Assembly (NCBI RefSeq): GCF_024868665.1
Contig: NC_079891.1
Coordinates: 18,685,182 to 18,749,181 of the forward strand
Length of the DNA stretch: 64,000 bases
DNA from: Triplophysa rosa
Lineage: Eukaryota > Chordata > Actinopteri > Cypriniformes > Nemacheilidae
Reading direction: 5' to 3'
The position numbers and the translations under genes were made by a program. The notes beneath the pieces are model-generated. The model was not told the origin of the DNA. It worked only from the letters and a program-made list of their open reading frames with translations, and did no database searches. Of this stretch, positions 47,990 to 61,024 are shown in pieces; the first letter of the stretch is position 1, and every line of letters begins with the position of its first letter.

Positions 47990-50900
47990 ATGGAGAACCA
48001 GGCGGCGATGGAGCAGCAGAGCTATGAGGACGTTCGGAAGAGCGGTTATCTCCGCAAGCAGAAATCTATGCACCGGCGCTTTTTCGTTCTCCGGGCTGCC
48101 TCGGAGCAGGGCCCGGCCAGACTCGAATATTATGAAAACGAGAAGAAATTCCGAAGCAAGTCACCGGTCCCAAAGAAAGCGGTGAACCTGGACTCTTGCT
48201 TCAACATCAACAAACGGGCAGATTCAAAGAACAAGTACATGATAGTGTTGTATACCCGCGGGGAGAGCTTTGCCATAGCCGCAGACACCGAGGACGTCCA
48301 AAATGAATGGTACCAGGCCATGCTGGATCTACAGTGTAAATGTAAGTCAGAAAAGTCTAATTTTATCCTCGGATGAAATGCATTCACATATCTGTCACGA
48401 ATCTGTCTTTCACATATATGCTGCAACATAAACCTCGGTGGCTGTAGTTGCTTAACCTGCCCATCAACGTGCGTGTTGATGGGAGCCCCCTTGGCTTTGA
48501 GCTGATTTGCAAACGTAGAGTCAAATGCACGTTCTACCCCACCCGTCTGTTTAATGTGCCCACCACCACACCTGGAAATGTGAATGCACACGTTATTAAA
48601 AAGGCACAGTCAGTGACTGTGTATCTTTCGCAGGGCTGTTCAAGGTCTTTCCTATGGATTAATTCATCATTGTATTTTAATTGGGCTGTCTATGGAAAGG
48701 TGCTGCCTAAATTCATAGCACTGCTAATATAAATGCTCTTATCACTATAGCGTAGTGTGTGAGTGGCGCATTGTGCAGCGCGCGCTGCTGCAGCGGCGCG
48801 TACGACTGTTTTTGTTTTTCTACACATTTGTGCGTGTAACCTACATTTCTGTCATAGCGCTTCTGCCAGGGAGGGGAGGGGACTTAGTGGGAGCAGTAGC
48901 GGCTGCAGCGCGCTTGGAATACGGCTCTTCTCTTGCCCTATTCATCGTGTTTTGGTAGAACATGAGCCCCCCACATCACCGCTGAATGAACCGATCATAG
49001 GGTTGAACAGCAGGCCATCAGTGATGTGATGATATGGAGACGTTATGTTGCCGAGCAAATGAGAAAGTAACCGGTCCTCCATTCTGATTCGCTGTGTATC
49101 TGTAAATGCTGTAATCGATTCACGCTACTACGGTGAAAGCGTCGGACTGGCTCTCTCTTAATTTACAAGCGCACTACAAAATACCAATAAACCCTGCAAA
49201 AAGTCACTTAAGCAGCAATGACATTTGTTGTAATTACTTATTATTTAAATGTTATTAAAATCTGTGGAACTCTGTTTTAAAGATCGTATGCAATCAAGAA
49301 TGTTTATTTAAAACATGATTGTGAACAATAGCTTATAATATAAACACTGTTTGCGTAATTAGTTTTATGTATATTAGCCTAACAACAATTATATTTTACT
49401 GATTTATTTACTCCATCTGAAATATTTCTTTAGCTACTGTAAGTGTGGCTTATCGTTTATCCAAAAATATACATTTAGTCATGATTCACTCATTGGTAGC
49501 TCACTAGTCTTATTTGAACCATTTTTAAAATTTCATGTTGGGTGGGTGCATCACGATTGAGATGCCCATGATACATTGTGACAGACAGAGTAATGAGATT
49601 CGGATCAATTATCTTTTTCCATTTTGTAAAAATGTAAATAACTGAAATTAAGGTAAAAGTTAAGTTTGTTAATTTTTCTTATCATCTGTTTTTTTTCCAT
49701 TATTATTATTTAGTTACCTATATCCTTTTTCTATTGTACCTGTAGGTAAAACTCCTGATGACTGTGGCAGTGGAGGAGACTGTGGACTGCCTTCCCCAGG
49801 CCCTGCTTTTAAGGAGGTCTGGCAGGTTAAAGTGTGGCCCAAAGGTTTGGGCCAAGCTAGAAATCTAGTTGGTATCTACCGACTTTGCTTGACAGACAAA
49901 ACAGTAAACTTTGTCAAGCTGAACTCTGATGTTGCAGCTGTGGTCCTCCAGCTAATGAATGTGCGACGCTGCGGCCACTCAGAGAACTTCTTTTTCATTG
50001 AAGTGGGTCGTTCGGCAATGACGGGGCCTGGAGAATTCTGGATGCAAGTTGAGGACTCAGTGGTAGCACAGAACATGCATGAGACCCTGCTTGAGGCCAT
50101 GAAGGCTCTGAGCGAAGAGTTCCGTCAAAGAAGCAAATCCCAAACTGTTGGTGTTAGTTGTGGTGGAGGAACTGCCTCTAACCCTATCAGTGTACCATCT
50201 AGGCGGCACCATCCAAATCTGCCGCCCTCCCAGGTTGGTTTTTCCAGACGTGCTAGAACAGAAACCCCTGGCGTACCTCATAGCACCAACACCTCTCCAA
50301 CTCCACGGCAAGGATTTTCCAGGTCACGGACAGCCAGTATTGGGGCTCGAACAGAGGATGGAGGGGGCAGAGCAACAGCACTCAGCACAAGCCCGAGTCT
50401 CAATGGGTCATCCTGCTCAACTACTCCAACCCTGCGACCTAAACCCACACGAGCACCCACTCCAGCCAAAATAACCCTAAGCCTTGCACGGTACACGCCT
50501 AACCCTGCACCTTCTCCCGCCCCCAGCCTGTCTTCTAGCTCTGGCCATGGATCAGAATGTGGGTTGAGTGGAGCTCCCTTTGGAACAGTGCCAATCTGCA
50601 CCTATGCTAGAATCCCTCAGAGAGTGTCCATGTCAGGATCACCCAGTGATTATGGTTCTTCTGATGAATATGGCTCCAGTCCTGGAGAACACTCCTTACT
50701 GGCTGCTGGAATTCCTGCTGCCCTTGTTGAAGGTGGCGCTAGTTATATCCTGATGGGACATCGAGAAGGTTCTCACAAACGTGCTCATGGACGCAGAGTT
50801 TTTCGTCGATCATCTAATCGTGAATGTGAGGCTGAGCGCAGGCTGCTTAGCAAGCGTGCTTCCTTACCCCCTACTATTGCCCAGGAGCACTTGGTCCCTC

Positions 50901-52919
50901 GCCGCCGAGAAGAGGAGGATGAAGAAAACTATGCAGTGATGTCACACAGTGCAAGTAGAGAGTCTTTCACGTCACGCCGGGGCTCAGGGAGTTCAGCTAC
51001 AACATCTTTAGTGCAGGAAACTTCAGCAGATAAAGGTGTTAGTACTAAAGGGGGTCCTGAGGACTCCTCAATTGACAGTGGCTACATGTCTATGTTACCA
51101 GGTGTTACGGCTCCTGCTTCATTGTCATTTTCTGTCTCGGGTTCAGATGCAGCATCAAAGGGTGGAGATGAATACATGGCCATGACCCCCAACAACAGTG
51201 TTTCACCCCCTCAGCACATCCGTCTACCCATCAGTGAAGGATATATGATGATGTCTCCTAACAGTAGTTGTTCACCTGATTTACATGGCATGAGTGGGTG
51301 CATTTGGGGTAGCAGGGGCAGCATGGAGAGTCGGGCGGGCAGTGACTATATGAACATGTCACCTATAAGTGCCAGGTCAGCTTGCAGTACACCTCCATCA
51401 CACCCAGAGCAGCAACCACTGCAGCCAAAGATGGTCTATTCCTATTTTTCTCTGCCACGTTCATACAAACACACCGCCCTTTCGACCCGTTTTGAAGAAG
51501 ATTTGGACAAGGTTTGTATTGGTAGAGGGGAAGCTAGACGAAAGACTGTACATAGTGGTTACCCTTGTGGAGGAGACACGCCTGTGGGCTCAGGTGGTGG
51601 TGGCCAACTTTCTCTGTCCTCATCTTCATTTTCCTCTAGTTCAGCTAGCAGCGAAAGCCTTGAAGATAGGTCTTTATCTGTGTCTGTAGGTGGCATAGGA
51701 CAAGCAAGTAGGTTGGTCACAGGATACAGGGTAGGAGGACCTCATCCCAAGGTCCCAACCCAGCACCATCACCAGCAGAGATGTGGACCAGGTATTCAGA
51801 AACAGGGTCACTTGCAAAAAAGAAAAGACAAGTCCTTTTTCGTGGATATGTCCAAAGCTAACACGCTGCCGAGAGTCAGGGAGACTTTGCTGCCAACTGC
51901 AACCCAGAGCCCTGGAGAGTATGTGAGCATTGTTTACCAGGGTGAGCGAGGAGGCCATAACAATGAAAGAAATACAGCTGACCCAGGAAACTCCATTGCA
52001 CAAGGAAATCAAGCTTATCACCGATCGCAGTCATGTAAGGGTGCAACTGCCAACCTTCCTCGAAGCTTCTCAGCACTCCTCTCCACCTCCATTTCTCTAT
52101 CCTCTGAATATGTGAACATGGACTTAGGTAACTCCTATTCTTCTCTCACTCCCCTCTCTTCATTCAAACCAGCCCAAAAAGTCAGAGAGGATCTCACAAG
52201 AGCTTCTAAAATAGAACAAAAAGTAGAAATAGGACTCAGGAAGAGCAATGTAACCTCATCTGAAGATGTGGCTGCTGCTCCTTTCACAGACTATACTGAG
52301 ATGAAATTTGGATTGGCTGCAGATAACACATCAAAGTCTCCAAAACACGGCCAAACGCCTCAGCCCTCCTCCATGGAACAGGAACGTAACATGAATTTCT
52401 CCTCACCCAAGGCGTTTTCAAATGTGGATCAGGGAGCTCGAGTTGTCAGGGCAGAATCATCAGCAAGAAGAAGGCACCGCTCAGAGACATTTATGGCCCC
52501 TTCAACTCTTCCCCTCTCGCCCTCTACTTCCCCTTCTTTTCCTGAAACACCACATGGTGCTCCCCCTCGACAACAGGGACTAGAGAGTAATCTTCGAGCC
52601 AGTGGTCGGCCAACCTCTCCACAGTGTCCCAGCCCTGGAGCAGCAGCTCTACCTGGTACCCAGAGTTCGCCCTTATCCCTGGAGCAAGGCCTAAACTACA
52701 TTGATTTAGACTTGGTCAGTAGGGAGAACTCTCAAACCAGTGGAGATGGACCCTCTGGCCTTCACTCATTTTTCTCTCCCGTGGTAGGAGGAGGGTTGTC
52801 CGGGGGATTGGGTGGAGCAGGAGGAAACACCACCTCCAGCATTAACACGTATGCCAGCATTGATTTTATCAAGTCAGAAGAAATGAGAGTCCACCAAAAC
52901 AGCAGGAAGGATAGTAAAG
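47990..52919 (+). CDS. irs4: insulin receptor substrate 4, PH + PTB docking protein
   Basis: Docking protein phosphorylated by insulin/IGF-1 receptors that recruits SH2 proteins. Exon 1 (47990-48341) holds the PH domain: DVRKSGYLRKQKSMHRRFFV to NEWYQAMLDLQ (about residues 13-115). Exon 2 (49746-52919) joins in phase through TGT. It opens with the PTB domain (VWQVKVWPKGLGQARNLVG … HETLLEAMKALSEEFR, about 140-245), followed by the long serine-rich tail. PI3-kinase-type YXXM sites: YMSM (564), YMAM (594), YMMM (617), YMNM (652), YVNM (906) and YTEM (967). SHP2-type sites lie near the end: YIDLDL (1102) and YASIDF (1153). The total is about 1177 aa with the proposed last exon, near the 1257 aa of human IRS4. 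Coding is split by a PH/PTB-linker intron. The main alternative is irs1 or irs2; the gucy2f neighbour favours irs4. Confidence 0.9.
48342..49745 (+). other. irs4 intron 1
   Basis: GTAAGT donor and CTGTAG acceptor. 48760-49100 is GC-richer. Open frames here and the antisense frame over exon 1 have no protein-like pattern. No other feature is seen. Confidence 0.8.
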
Positions 52920-53319
52920 GTAAGAGCTTAGCATAAACACCAGTTCAATCTTTTGCTGTTGCCATTTGGCTGTTTGGTTGAACATTAATTTCTGGATTTT
53001 TTTAAAGCAATACCATGCAAACTTGTTTTGAGTCCTCATCTCCTAAACAGTTATTACCCTTATTCCAGAAACAATAACCCATATCCACATATCATTTTTA
53101 AGTCAAGAGCATGATGTTTTGCTAATATGAATATTCATGTTGAACTTGAACATGAGTCTGCTTTACAGTGGCGTACAATAATGACAAAATACTTTTCAAA
53201 GGTTATTTGGGGCCTCTCTGTCTTTTGTTACAGATCAGACATTTTTTTAAAGATGAAGAACATTCCATTATTAACCACACTTCATTTTAGTTGTTGGCCC
53301 TGTGTGTTGTGTTTGTTAC

Positions 53320-54410
53320 AGGGCTGCACGATTATGACAAAAATCATAATTGTCGATTATTCCCCTTGTAAATGTAATTGCGATTATTTATTTCGATTAT
53401 TAGCCCTTAACATTTTAATTGTATTTTTTGTTTTATTATTGCTTTTTATTTAACAACTGCATGCCATACTCTTTAAATAAATATCCAAAAACAAAGCTGT
53501 GTTCCTGAAATACTTTATTTCTGATATAGTATAGGCTCAAATATGGTTCCATGGTTCTACTCGACCATAAATCAGTAGTTGTCGAGTAATTCGCCACTTT
53601 TTTCAGATTTATTTCAACGTCTTCCCGGCATTTTGAATAAAGTGCAGGTAATGCAACTTGAGAGAAGTGGTTGCGGGAGGTAATGACATATCTCTTATCC
53701 AATGTGTTTATTAGCTTTTTAAACCCTGCACTGCAAACAGTGTTAATTGGGGTCATGTCTTTGGCTATGAGATAAGCAATCGTGTCTGTCGAGAGCCGGC
53801 TGGAAACGGAGAAACGCTAAGCAATGATTCGGTAATAGATGTCTGTGTCGTCGGTCGCGATCGACTCGAACTTGCTTGCTCTATCGATTTAATGCACTCT
53901 TCATATTGCACTCTGTGATTGAACTTCATGTGATTGTACAGGTTTGTTGTGTTAGACAGTGGTGCAGCAACAGTTTTCGACATAACGGTATGCTTTCACA
54001 ATATTACTTCCTATTCGACGTCATTGCTAGTAAATCCAAAATAATTCCATACCACAGATGATGCTTTTCGTTTTGGTACTAATTCTTGCATCTGCCCAGT
54101 ACTTGACAAGTCATGCGATGTTCTTTTATCAGCACACATGTTTAGTGTGAACTAACACCCTTCAACATGCATTTAGAGAATCCGCTCACAACCGCATAGA
54201 AAATAAACTGTCTGGTTGTTGTTAAGGCCACGCCTACATATTCATGATAGGCTGTTAAATTTGCTGCTGCTTCTAACGTGCAACAAACCTGCTGACATGC
54301 ACAGAAAATAAGCATGAATGGAAAGTTGTAATCGCAGTTTTTAACGATTACATAATCGTTGGACCTGTAATCGTAATCTCGATTAGTTTTTCGATTAATT
54401 GTGCAGCCCT
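53320..54410 (-). pseudogene. decayed hAT transposon with transposase remnants
   Basis: The outer ends GGGCTGCACGATTATGAC and CGATTAATTGTGCAGCCC are inverted hAT-type ends. Minus-strand frames hold a BED-finger remnant (NTTNLYNHMKFNHRVQYEEC, 53765-53983) and a downstream transposase fragment (RNHFSQVALPALYSKC, TTDLWSSRTMEPYLSL, 53436-53756). The two frames do not join cleanly and the catalytic C-terminal domain is missing, so the copy cannot move itself. It lies in the long irs4 intron 2. No convincing target duplication is left. Confidence 0.75.
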
Positions 54411-55337
54411 ACATGGTACTGTAAAGAGAATGAATGTCTGTGATGTGTGGGGATAGAGTATAGCATACTTGTGGTCTCTAAGTGTTTATAAGGGATACCT
54501 CTGAGGAGCCCTGTATCCACATAGGCCTATATATTTAACTCGCTGTGATTGTAGATAATTATGGCTATTCAACTTCAGTCTTGCTGAAAACGTTCCTGAA
54601 TGTGGCTTTGGTGCAACACATCTCTCGCCTGCTTGCTCTTTCTTTTTCTCCTTTATTTCCTGAGCGTCTTTCATCTTGACCTTCTATATCTCATTTTATT
54701 ACCTGTACTACATACTCTGAGAGATTTTATTTGTCAAACTTGTTTTGCTTATTCATTTTGTTTGAGCTAGGAATTGATATTATGGAAAGTATTCTTTACT
54801 ATATGAAATTTATTGAACACACTTTGGCATGCAAGTGGCCATAGAGCTGATGCATATAGTGTATAGTCTCAAAACGGGCGAGTTGCTCAGTTTGCTCATA
54901 GCTATGGCAAGTTTAAGGATTAGTGTTGTCCAAGAAGCTCAAATTTGAGATGTTCAGAACGCAGCTGATTTGTATTTCTCCAAAAATGTTCTATACTGAA
55001 CAACCAAGTTATTCATAGGTTTATTTTCCTAAAAAGTATAAACTGCCTCTCTGCAGTTTGTCCAACATTGCTCTGATTAAATGTGACAGTAACATTGGCT
55101 GTCTGAGTCTGGGGTGGGATTATCTGTTTTTTTTAAACAGTGACAGGTGAAGGAGGTGTTTTATAAAAAGGCCATAATTTTGCAGTTCTGTGATTTTTAT
55201 ATAGAATTTTGCATTATTTTGCGGTACATTATGCTGTTGTATTTGCAACACAATAGCAGTTTGTTATTGAGGGTGGTTGTGAAGGTACTGTTTATAATTT
55301 ATTTTAGGTGTTTTAAGTAGTATTAGTTTTTTCAACT

Positions 55338-55590
55338 TTAAAGGGATAGTTCACCCAAAACTAAAAATGATGTCATAATTTGCTCACCCTCTTGTCATTT
55401 CAAAGCTGTATGGCTTTCTTTAAGATATTTTGTATGAACAGTATGTTGGTTACAGAACAATGGCGGTACCCATTCACTTCTATTGTATGCGTGTCTATAG
55501 GTACCACCATTGTTTGGTTACCAACATTCTTCAAAATATCTTCTTTTGTACTCTGCAGAATTATGACCGTTTTTTCTTGATGTTGCAATC
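55338..55590. mobile_element. TTAA-type MITE, one end only
   Basis: TTAAAGGGATAGTTCACCC starts the copy and the usual interior follows (GGTTACCAACATTCTTC…AAAATATCTTC). The right end is lost. Confidence 0.7.
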
Positions 55591-56489
55591 ACAATAAATG
55601 TGTGATTTTGCATAACTTACACGCGTTGCATTTATTGAACAAAAATTTGGCCTCGTTCAAAATTGTAAAAAAATGTCAAGGTATAATCCTTGACTGTACA
55701 ATGTAGTTCTGTGCTACTCTTGATAAGCATCCCAAAAACCTTCTTTTAAAACAACACTATGGAACATTTGCTCACGGGTTCCCCCATGTGTCCCAACCCG
55801 AATACAGAGTTTACAGTGTGGTTGTATCCGCTCAGGTAGCAGCAGCAGTAGAATTTGTCCGGTTAAGAGTTGTTCTACCACTGAAATAATTTTAGAGAAA
55901 TAATTTTAAGGTCGAAAAACTACAAAATGTTGCTTTAAACTGCTTACCATCAAGAGAGAAAGAGAGTATGTGTGTTAAAAAACAAGGGCTGTAAATTGTA
56001 CAAGACATTGCATGAAAGACAAAGAAATGATTTAGTGTTTGAAAGATAGATGACACCAGAGGGAAAAAAAGATGGACTAGAGAGTATTTGGCCTCTGAAA
56101 GACAGTAAAGCTTAGACTAGATGGAGGAGGAAAGATAGATTAAAAGAGATAGACAAGGAATTAAACGTCAATGCAGGTATTGTGTGACTCAAAGTGACGC
56201 TCTGACGGCTTTACCTCATACAAACTCAGTCACCACAGTGGTGCTAGGGAGGGAATCTGCTCCGACCCAGAGCTGTCTAGACGAGCAGGTTGCCGTGGGT
56301 CATAGGAGCTGTAATCTAGCCGACCCATCAGCAGCCCAGAGGAGAATACATTCCTTTATAGTGGACCTGAAAGAGGGTCTTTACTCACACCAGTGTGCGT
56401 GTCTGTTTTTTGTAGTGATTCCTTACATTCCCATTTGGGATTAATATCAATAAAAAAATGGAGAAAACACAAATCTAAGTCAGCCTTTG

Positions 56490-56700
56490 TGTAACTCATC
56501 CCAGTAAGACATCTCATAGGATTTAGGTTTAGTTTAGGATTGTCCACCATACAAAAATTTATGATTATTAGGAAAAGGCTATACCGAAGCCCTTCCCCTA
56601 ACCCCACCCCTAAACCTAATGTTACTGGGACGAAAGCAAAGTATGAATAAGATCGTATGAATTCATGTGAATTAGCCACCTTTATAGGCTAAAATAGTGA
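56490..56700. repeat. fish repeat with TTAGGTTTAG / CCCTAAACC words
   Basis: Inverted TTTAGGTTTAG and CCTAAACCTAATG words plus GTGAATTAGCC mark a dispersed repeat, also glimpsed at 16.4-16.6 kb. Family not assigned. Confidence 0.45.
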
Positions 56701-57571
56701 TGAATTCCCATGAGACTGTGTTTGCATAGTGTCAATTCATTTGTATCACATGGAAACTCAAAAGTGTCTTTTTTAAAAACATGTCATATGAGTTTCACTT
56801 AAAACCAGTATGGTTTTTGTCTGTGGAACGTGTTAAAAACACAATAAAAGTAGTTCAGAATGAATTATTTACTGAATATTTGTTATTTACCTTTCACTCT
56901 GTCTCTCCTTTTGTGTTTATAATAAATGTGAGAATGTTTTGTATGCATACAAAGGAAGCAAAACATTATTTAGTAAAAATATAGTGGTAGTTTCACACAC
57001 AATCATATTACTTTAGAAGATTTGAAATATAACACAAATGGACTACATGGTTCTTTGTTGACAGCTATACTATCAACATTTTATAGAAAGAGCTTTAAAG
57101 GACAGTTAAAAATGTTTCTATGGCAGAAAAACCTGTATCACTCATGCTTTTGTAGTTGAAGTGAAAAGGTTCAATGCTTTGATGCTTATTTTTGGACTTT
57201 TGATTTTCCCTACGTCAAAGGAAGACTTCGTTTCGTTTCCTTAGTGATACTAATGAGAGTGTTGTTCCTTTTCTCCCCCCTGCTTGTCCTTCTTTCTCTC
57301 TCTGACTCTTTCAGCTAAATATTCACTTCCCGTCCTCTTCATGTCGTTGACAGTATCACACACACACAGTTTTTAGGGTCGAGGTCAGCAAAGGTGTAAA
57401 ATTCTGAGTGACAGTTGAGAAGATTTTAACCACCTGCTTCTTCTGTAGTTTTATTCACTACTGCCTTCCCAGCTGTTTGATTAAAATGTCTAAATATTTA
57501 TGTATTAAATATGTTATTATTTGTATATTATTTAAATATTTGAACCAGCAAATCAAAGACTGCATCACCTA

Positions 57572-57730
57572 ACACTGTGTCTACACCGGACCCGAACCAC
57601 GCGACACGACACACAAGGCTTGCACCGCGCCGCATCCAGTGTGGACAGAATTTAAGATTATAATGGGTTCTAATGCATTCTATTGTCTTTTGTCGCATCG
57701 CGCCGCACCGCGTCTGGTGTAGACGGTGTA
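57572..57730. mobile_element. CpG-rich MITE
   Basis: ACTGTGTCTACACCGGA at the left and TCTGGTGTAGACGGTGT at the right are inverted ends around a GCGCCGC-rich interior. It stands out against the AT-rich intron. Non-coding. Confidence 0.6.
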
Positions 57731-58364
57731 AGCTTTCCATTTAGTCATGTCACCTACAATTTTCTTTCATAACCTGACCACAACTTGGTTGACAGGACGT
57801 GACCCAAACGTTGTGCTTTGATGACTTCTTACCTTTTCACCTTACAATTTTCAGCTTTTGGACTAGCTAAAGTCTTCAGGCTCATTTGACAATGTATTAC
57901 AGCCCGGTAGGAACTCAGCTGCGTAGGCAAGGCAGTTTTCTGCCAGAACTGTACAACTCTGTTTTGAGAGAAACACATAAACAAATCTTTACAGTGACAG
58001 GTGAATGAGGGCCTCATCATTTTTCCCAGATCTTATGAATTCTGGCAATGGCCTTGACCACACTCTTGATGTTTAGTTCTGTTACATTTACAAAAACCAC
58101 TGAACTCACATTTTTTGTTCATTCATTGTACACTATTCATGTATTAAGTATTAATTCAAGTATTAAGATTAGTTTCTAAACCAAAGTTGTGTAGGGAAGG
58201 GCACCTTGTTCAAACACTAGGATTTATAACCATCTCAACTATATCTTTACTTTTTATTTACTATTTATATTAATTTACTATTTACTTATATTTGCTAAAT
58301 GTTATATCAACATGACAGCATGCTAATATATATATAATACATGTATGCATAAGTCCCAATCAAA

Positions 58365-59035
58365 TGGTTTTAAATTTACATATTTTGCTGTAGTGTGTCA
58401 GTAGTAAATATCAGTTTACATTGTCAAACATCCTTTTTGGCATTATTCGTAATAATACAGTGAGAATGTAACAACAGCCGGTGCTCCACACAGAGATCTG
58501 GTCTCACCATCATCAAGTCTATCTATTATTACTTGAAGAAAGAAAAAAACGGAGACAAACTTAATCTAATAAAAACTGTGGCAGTGTCTCCAAGACGCTA
58601 GAAGAAACTTACCTGCAAAGCAACCTGAAAAACTATGTGCAAGTGTATCTATAGGACAAAAGCTGCTTTAAATGTAAAGTGAGGTCACACTAAATATTAA
58701 TTTGATTTAGTTAATAGAAGTTCATTGATAAATAAAATTGATTCATAACATTATTTTTTAAAGCATTCCCACTTCACAGAATTTTTACACAAGTGCCCAA
58801 AACTTTTCACAGCACTGTAGCTTTGCAGGTACGTTTTACCTAATGCCTTGAAGACAATGCCACAGTTCCTTTGGATAGTTTGTCTCAGTTTTTTCTCTTT
58901 CTTTATGTAATAATAGATTGAAAAATATTATTATTACAAATATAGGCAAAAGGAATATTTAAAAATGTAAACTGTTATTTACTAGTGACACACTACAGCA
59001 AAAGATGCTAATAACTGGCTTAAAACCTTTTTTTT
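58365..59035. repeat. inverted repeat pair, probable old DNA transposon
   Basis: TTTTGCTGTAGTGTGTCAGT (about 58381) and CTAGTGACACACTACAGCAA (about 58982) are inverted arms about 600 bp apart, and the match continues through CAGTTTACATT. A mariner-like TTTTCACAGCACTG word lies between them (about 58805). No coding capacity. Confidence 0.5.
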
Positions 59036-59435
59036 TTGGTGCACAGTACTGTATATTTCAAACATACCTGTACTGTATATATGGGCCATTCTACAGAATT
59101 TGTAGAAACACATTTAAAAAGCATTAAAGTATTAAAATCTTGGTTGTTTACTAAGATCTTTCTATTATCTATTGAAACCCACAATAATATTTATAATATC
59201 AGTAAGCTTAATATTTATAAAATAATTGTTTATTGGGTACTTTTAATTGGGAGATGGGTGTCCCGAACCCAAACCCCTAAATTTCAATTTATGAAAATTA
59301 TATGAAAAAATGTTTAGCATTTTTTTCCATTGTTGTTTTTAAATATATATTTGTGTATATAAGTGAAGTTCAAAAAATTATTTATTTTATGTTTAATTTT
59401 TAAATGATTTAAATAAAAATCCACGGGTTTTCATG

Positions 59436-60482
59436 TCACTACCGAAACAGTGAGACTGATTTTAGCAACACCCCTACATTTTGGATCAAGAATCATTACT
59501 GTGTCCCTCTCTCTAATAAGCTACATGGTGAGTTTATCTGTCTTTTTGTGAAGTAAATGTGTGTTAAGAGTCTGAAAATCTGTGTGTAACTAAGGAATGT
59601 CACTACCAAACATCTTTTTTCTGCAATTAAGCAAACTTGTTTGGGCGTTATTCCATAAAATTTAGTTTTAATGTGTGTACATCTGTTCAGAACTGTGCTT
59701 GCTAACCATGTGCTAATTAGCATCTTTGAGCTAGGCTCAAAAGTATTCAAAAATTGTCACTACCAAAACAGTCACGACCGAAAGACACGACCGTATAACT
59801 GTGGGTATCATTGTTTCGGTAGCGACAAAAATAGTTTCGGTAGTGAGAAAAAGGAACACTTAATCCTTTATTTGGGGAAATAAACAAAACTCTGTACAGT
59901 TATGCAAATCATTAGTGTTTTAGTATGTTTTAGTAGTGATATAGTATGTGAGCTGTAGGTTTTCTATTATATATCTACTGTACGATGTGTGTCTGCTATT
60001 GTGCTGGCTGCGTATGTGCAACATAGTTAGTTTTTCGTATTAACATAAAATGTTGAAAGTCTGATTCAGCTGTGCAAATTAAATATTGTGATCACTACCA
60101 AAACATTACAATCACTACTGAAAATGTGTGTGTCACGACCGAAACATGGGATGTTTTGTCAAAAATAAAGTATATTAAATGATCAACTAAGATGTTATGA
60201 TAGTGTTTGGTTCAATGTATTTAAAAGCTAATGAATCCTTAACTTTGAAACCAGTATGATCAATTCTATGCCTTTTACAAAGAAAGATTGGATTCAAAAT
60301 ACAACAAATCTCATAAATTACACTTGAAATATTGTTAAAATTGTAACTGTTATTGATTTACATGTGATTTTTTTTTAAATAGCAAAAAATATATAAAAAA
60401 TGTAGATTTAAACAAAATCTTAATATGTAAATATAATCCCTTTTATTAAATTATATATTCTTGTGTTTCGGTAGTGACAGTA
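59436..60482. repeat. array of a ~15-bp CACTACCGAAAC motif in both orientations
   Basis: At least ten copies or near copies of TCACTACCGAAACA occur. Forward copies lie near 59436, 59599, 59758, 59772 (CACGACCGAAA), 60095, 60113 and 60133 (CACGACCGAAACA). Inverse copies (GTTTCGGTAGTGA) lie near 59814, 59835 and 60467. The first and last face each other like terminal inverted repeats. The surrounding DNA is very AT-rich and has no gene. The layout resembles subterminal transposase-binding repeats, but no target duplication was found. Confidence 0.6.
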
Positions 60483-60858
60483 TTTTGGGAGAGGAAGAAT
60501 ATTCCAAAACTTTCTGAAATTACAATATGAAAATTAACTGCACAATTACTAGATTGTGTACATATACATATATACATATAAATAAATATATGTATATTTA
60601 AAATATTTGGGTGTCTGGGAGAAAGAATATAGGTTTTCGAGAGTGTATGCATATGGATGTGTTTGTGTGGGTAGGTGCTTGTCTGCAGAGAGATTATGGT
60701 GAACTCAAGTGGGTGTACGGAAAGCAGAGCCAATTGATCTGTCTGCTGTTAACAAAGCATTCACACACACATACTGTTACGCACACATGTACACACTCAG
60801 AGCTGGAGTGGGTAAAGGTATTGTTTGGTGGCTACTGTAAAGGAAGAGAGGGAGAACA

Positions 60859-61024
60859 TTAAAGGGATAGTTCACCCCAAAATATTGAAAAAGTGAATGG
60901 GATCCAACGGTTTTTGTTTACAATTATTTTTCAAAATATCTTCTTTTTTGTTTGGAAGAAGATAGAAAGTGATACAGGTTTGAAATGACAAGAGGTTTCA
61001 TTTTGGGTTGAACTATTCCTTTAA
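60859..61024. mobile_element. TTAA-type MITE, short copy
   Basis: TTAAAGGGATAGTTCACCCC and GGTTGAACTATTCCTTTAA are inverted, with TTAA on both sides. This is an internally deleted copy of the family at 27.7 kb. A fragment with TTTGTACTGTATAAGAG follows at 61.05-61.2 kb and is related to 62.9 kb. Confidence 0.8.

Noticed and set aside
47472..47990. Minus-strand frame of 172 codons just upstream of irs4
   Set aside because: It has no domain pattern, overlaps the expected irs4 leader and promoter, and its composition looks random.
48130..48591. Minus-strand frame of 153 codons over irs4 exon 1
   Set aside because: Antisense shadow of the PH-domain coding sequence.
54486..54674. Small minus-strand frame with KEKKKEQ run
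   Set aside because: Low-complexity translation of a T/C-rich tract in irs4 intron 2.
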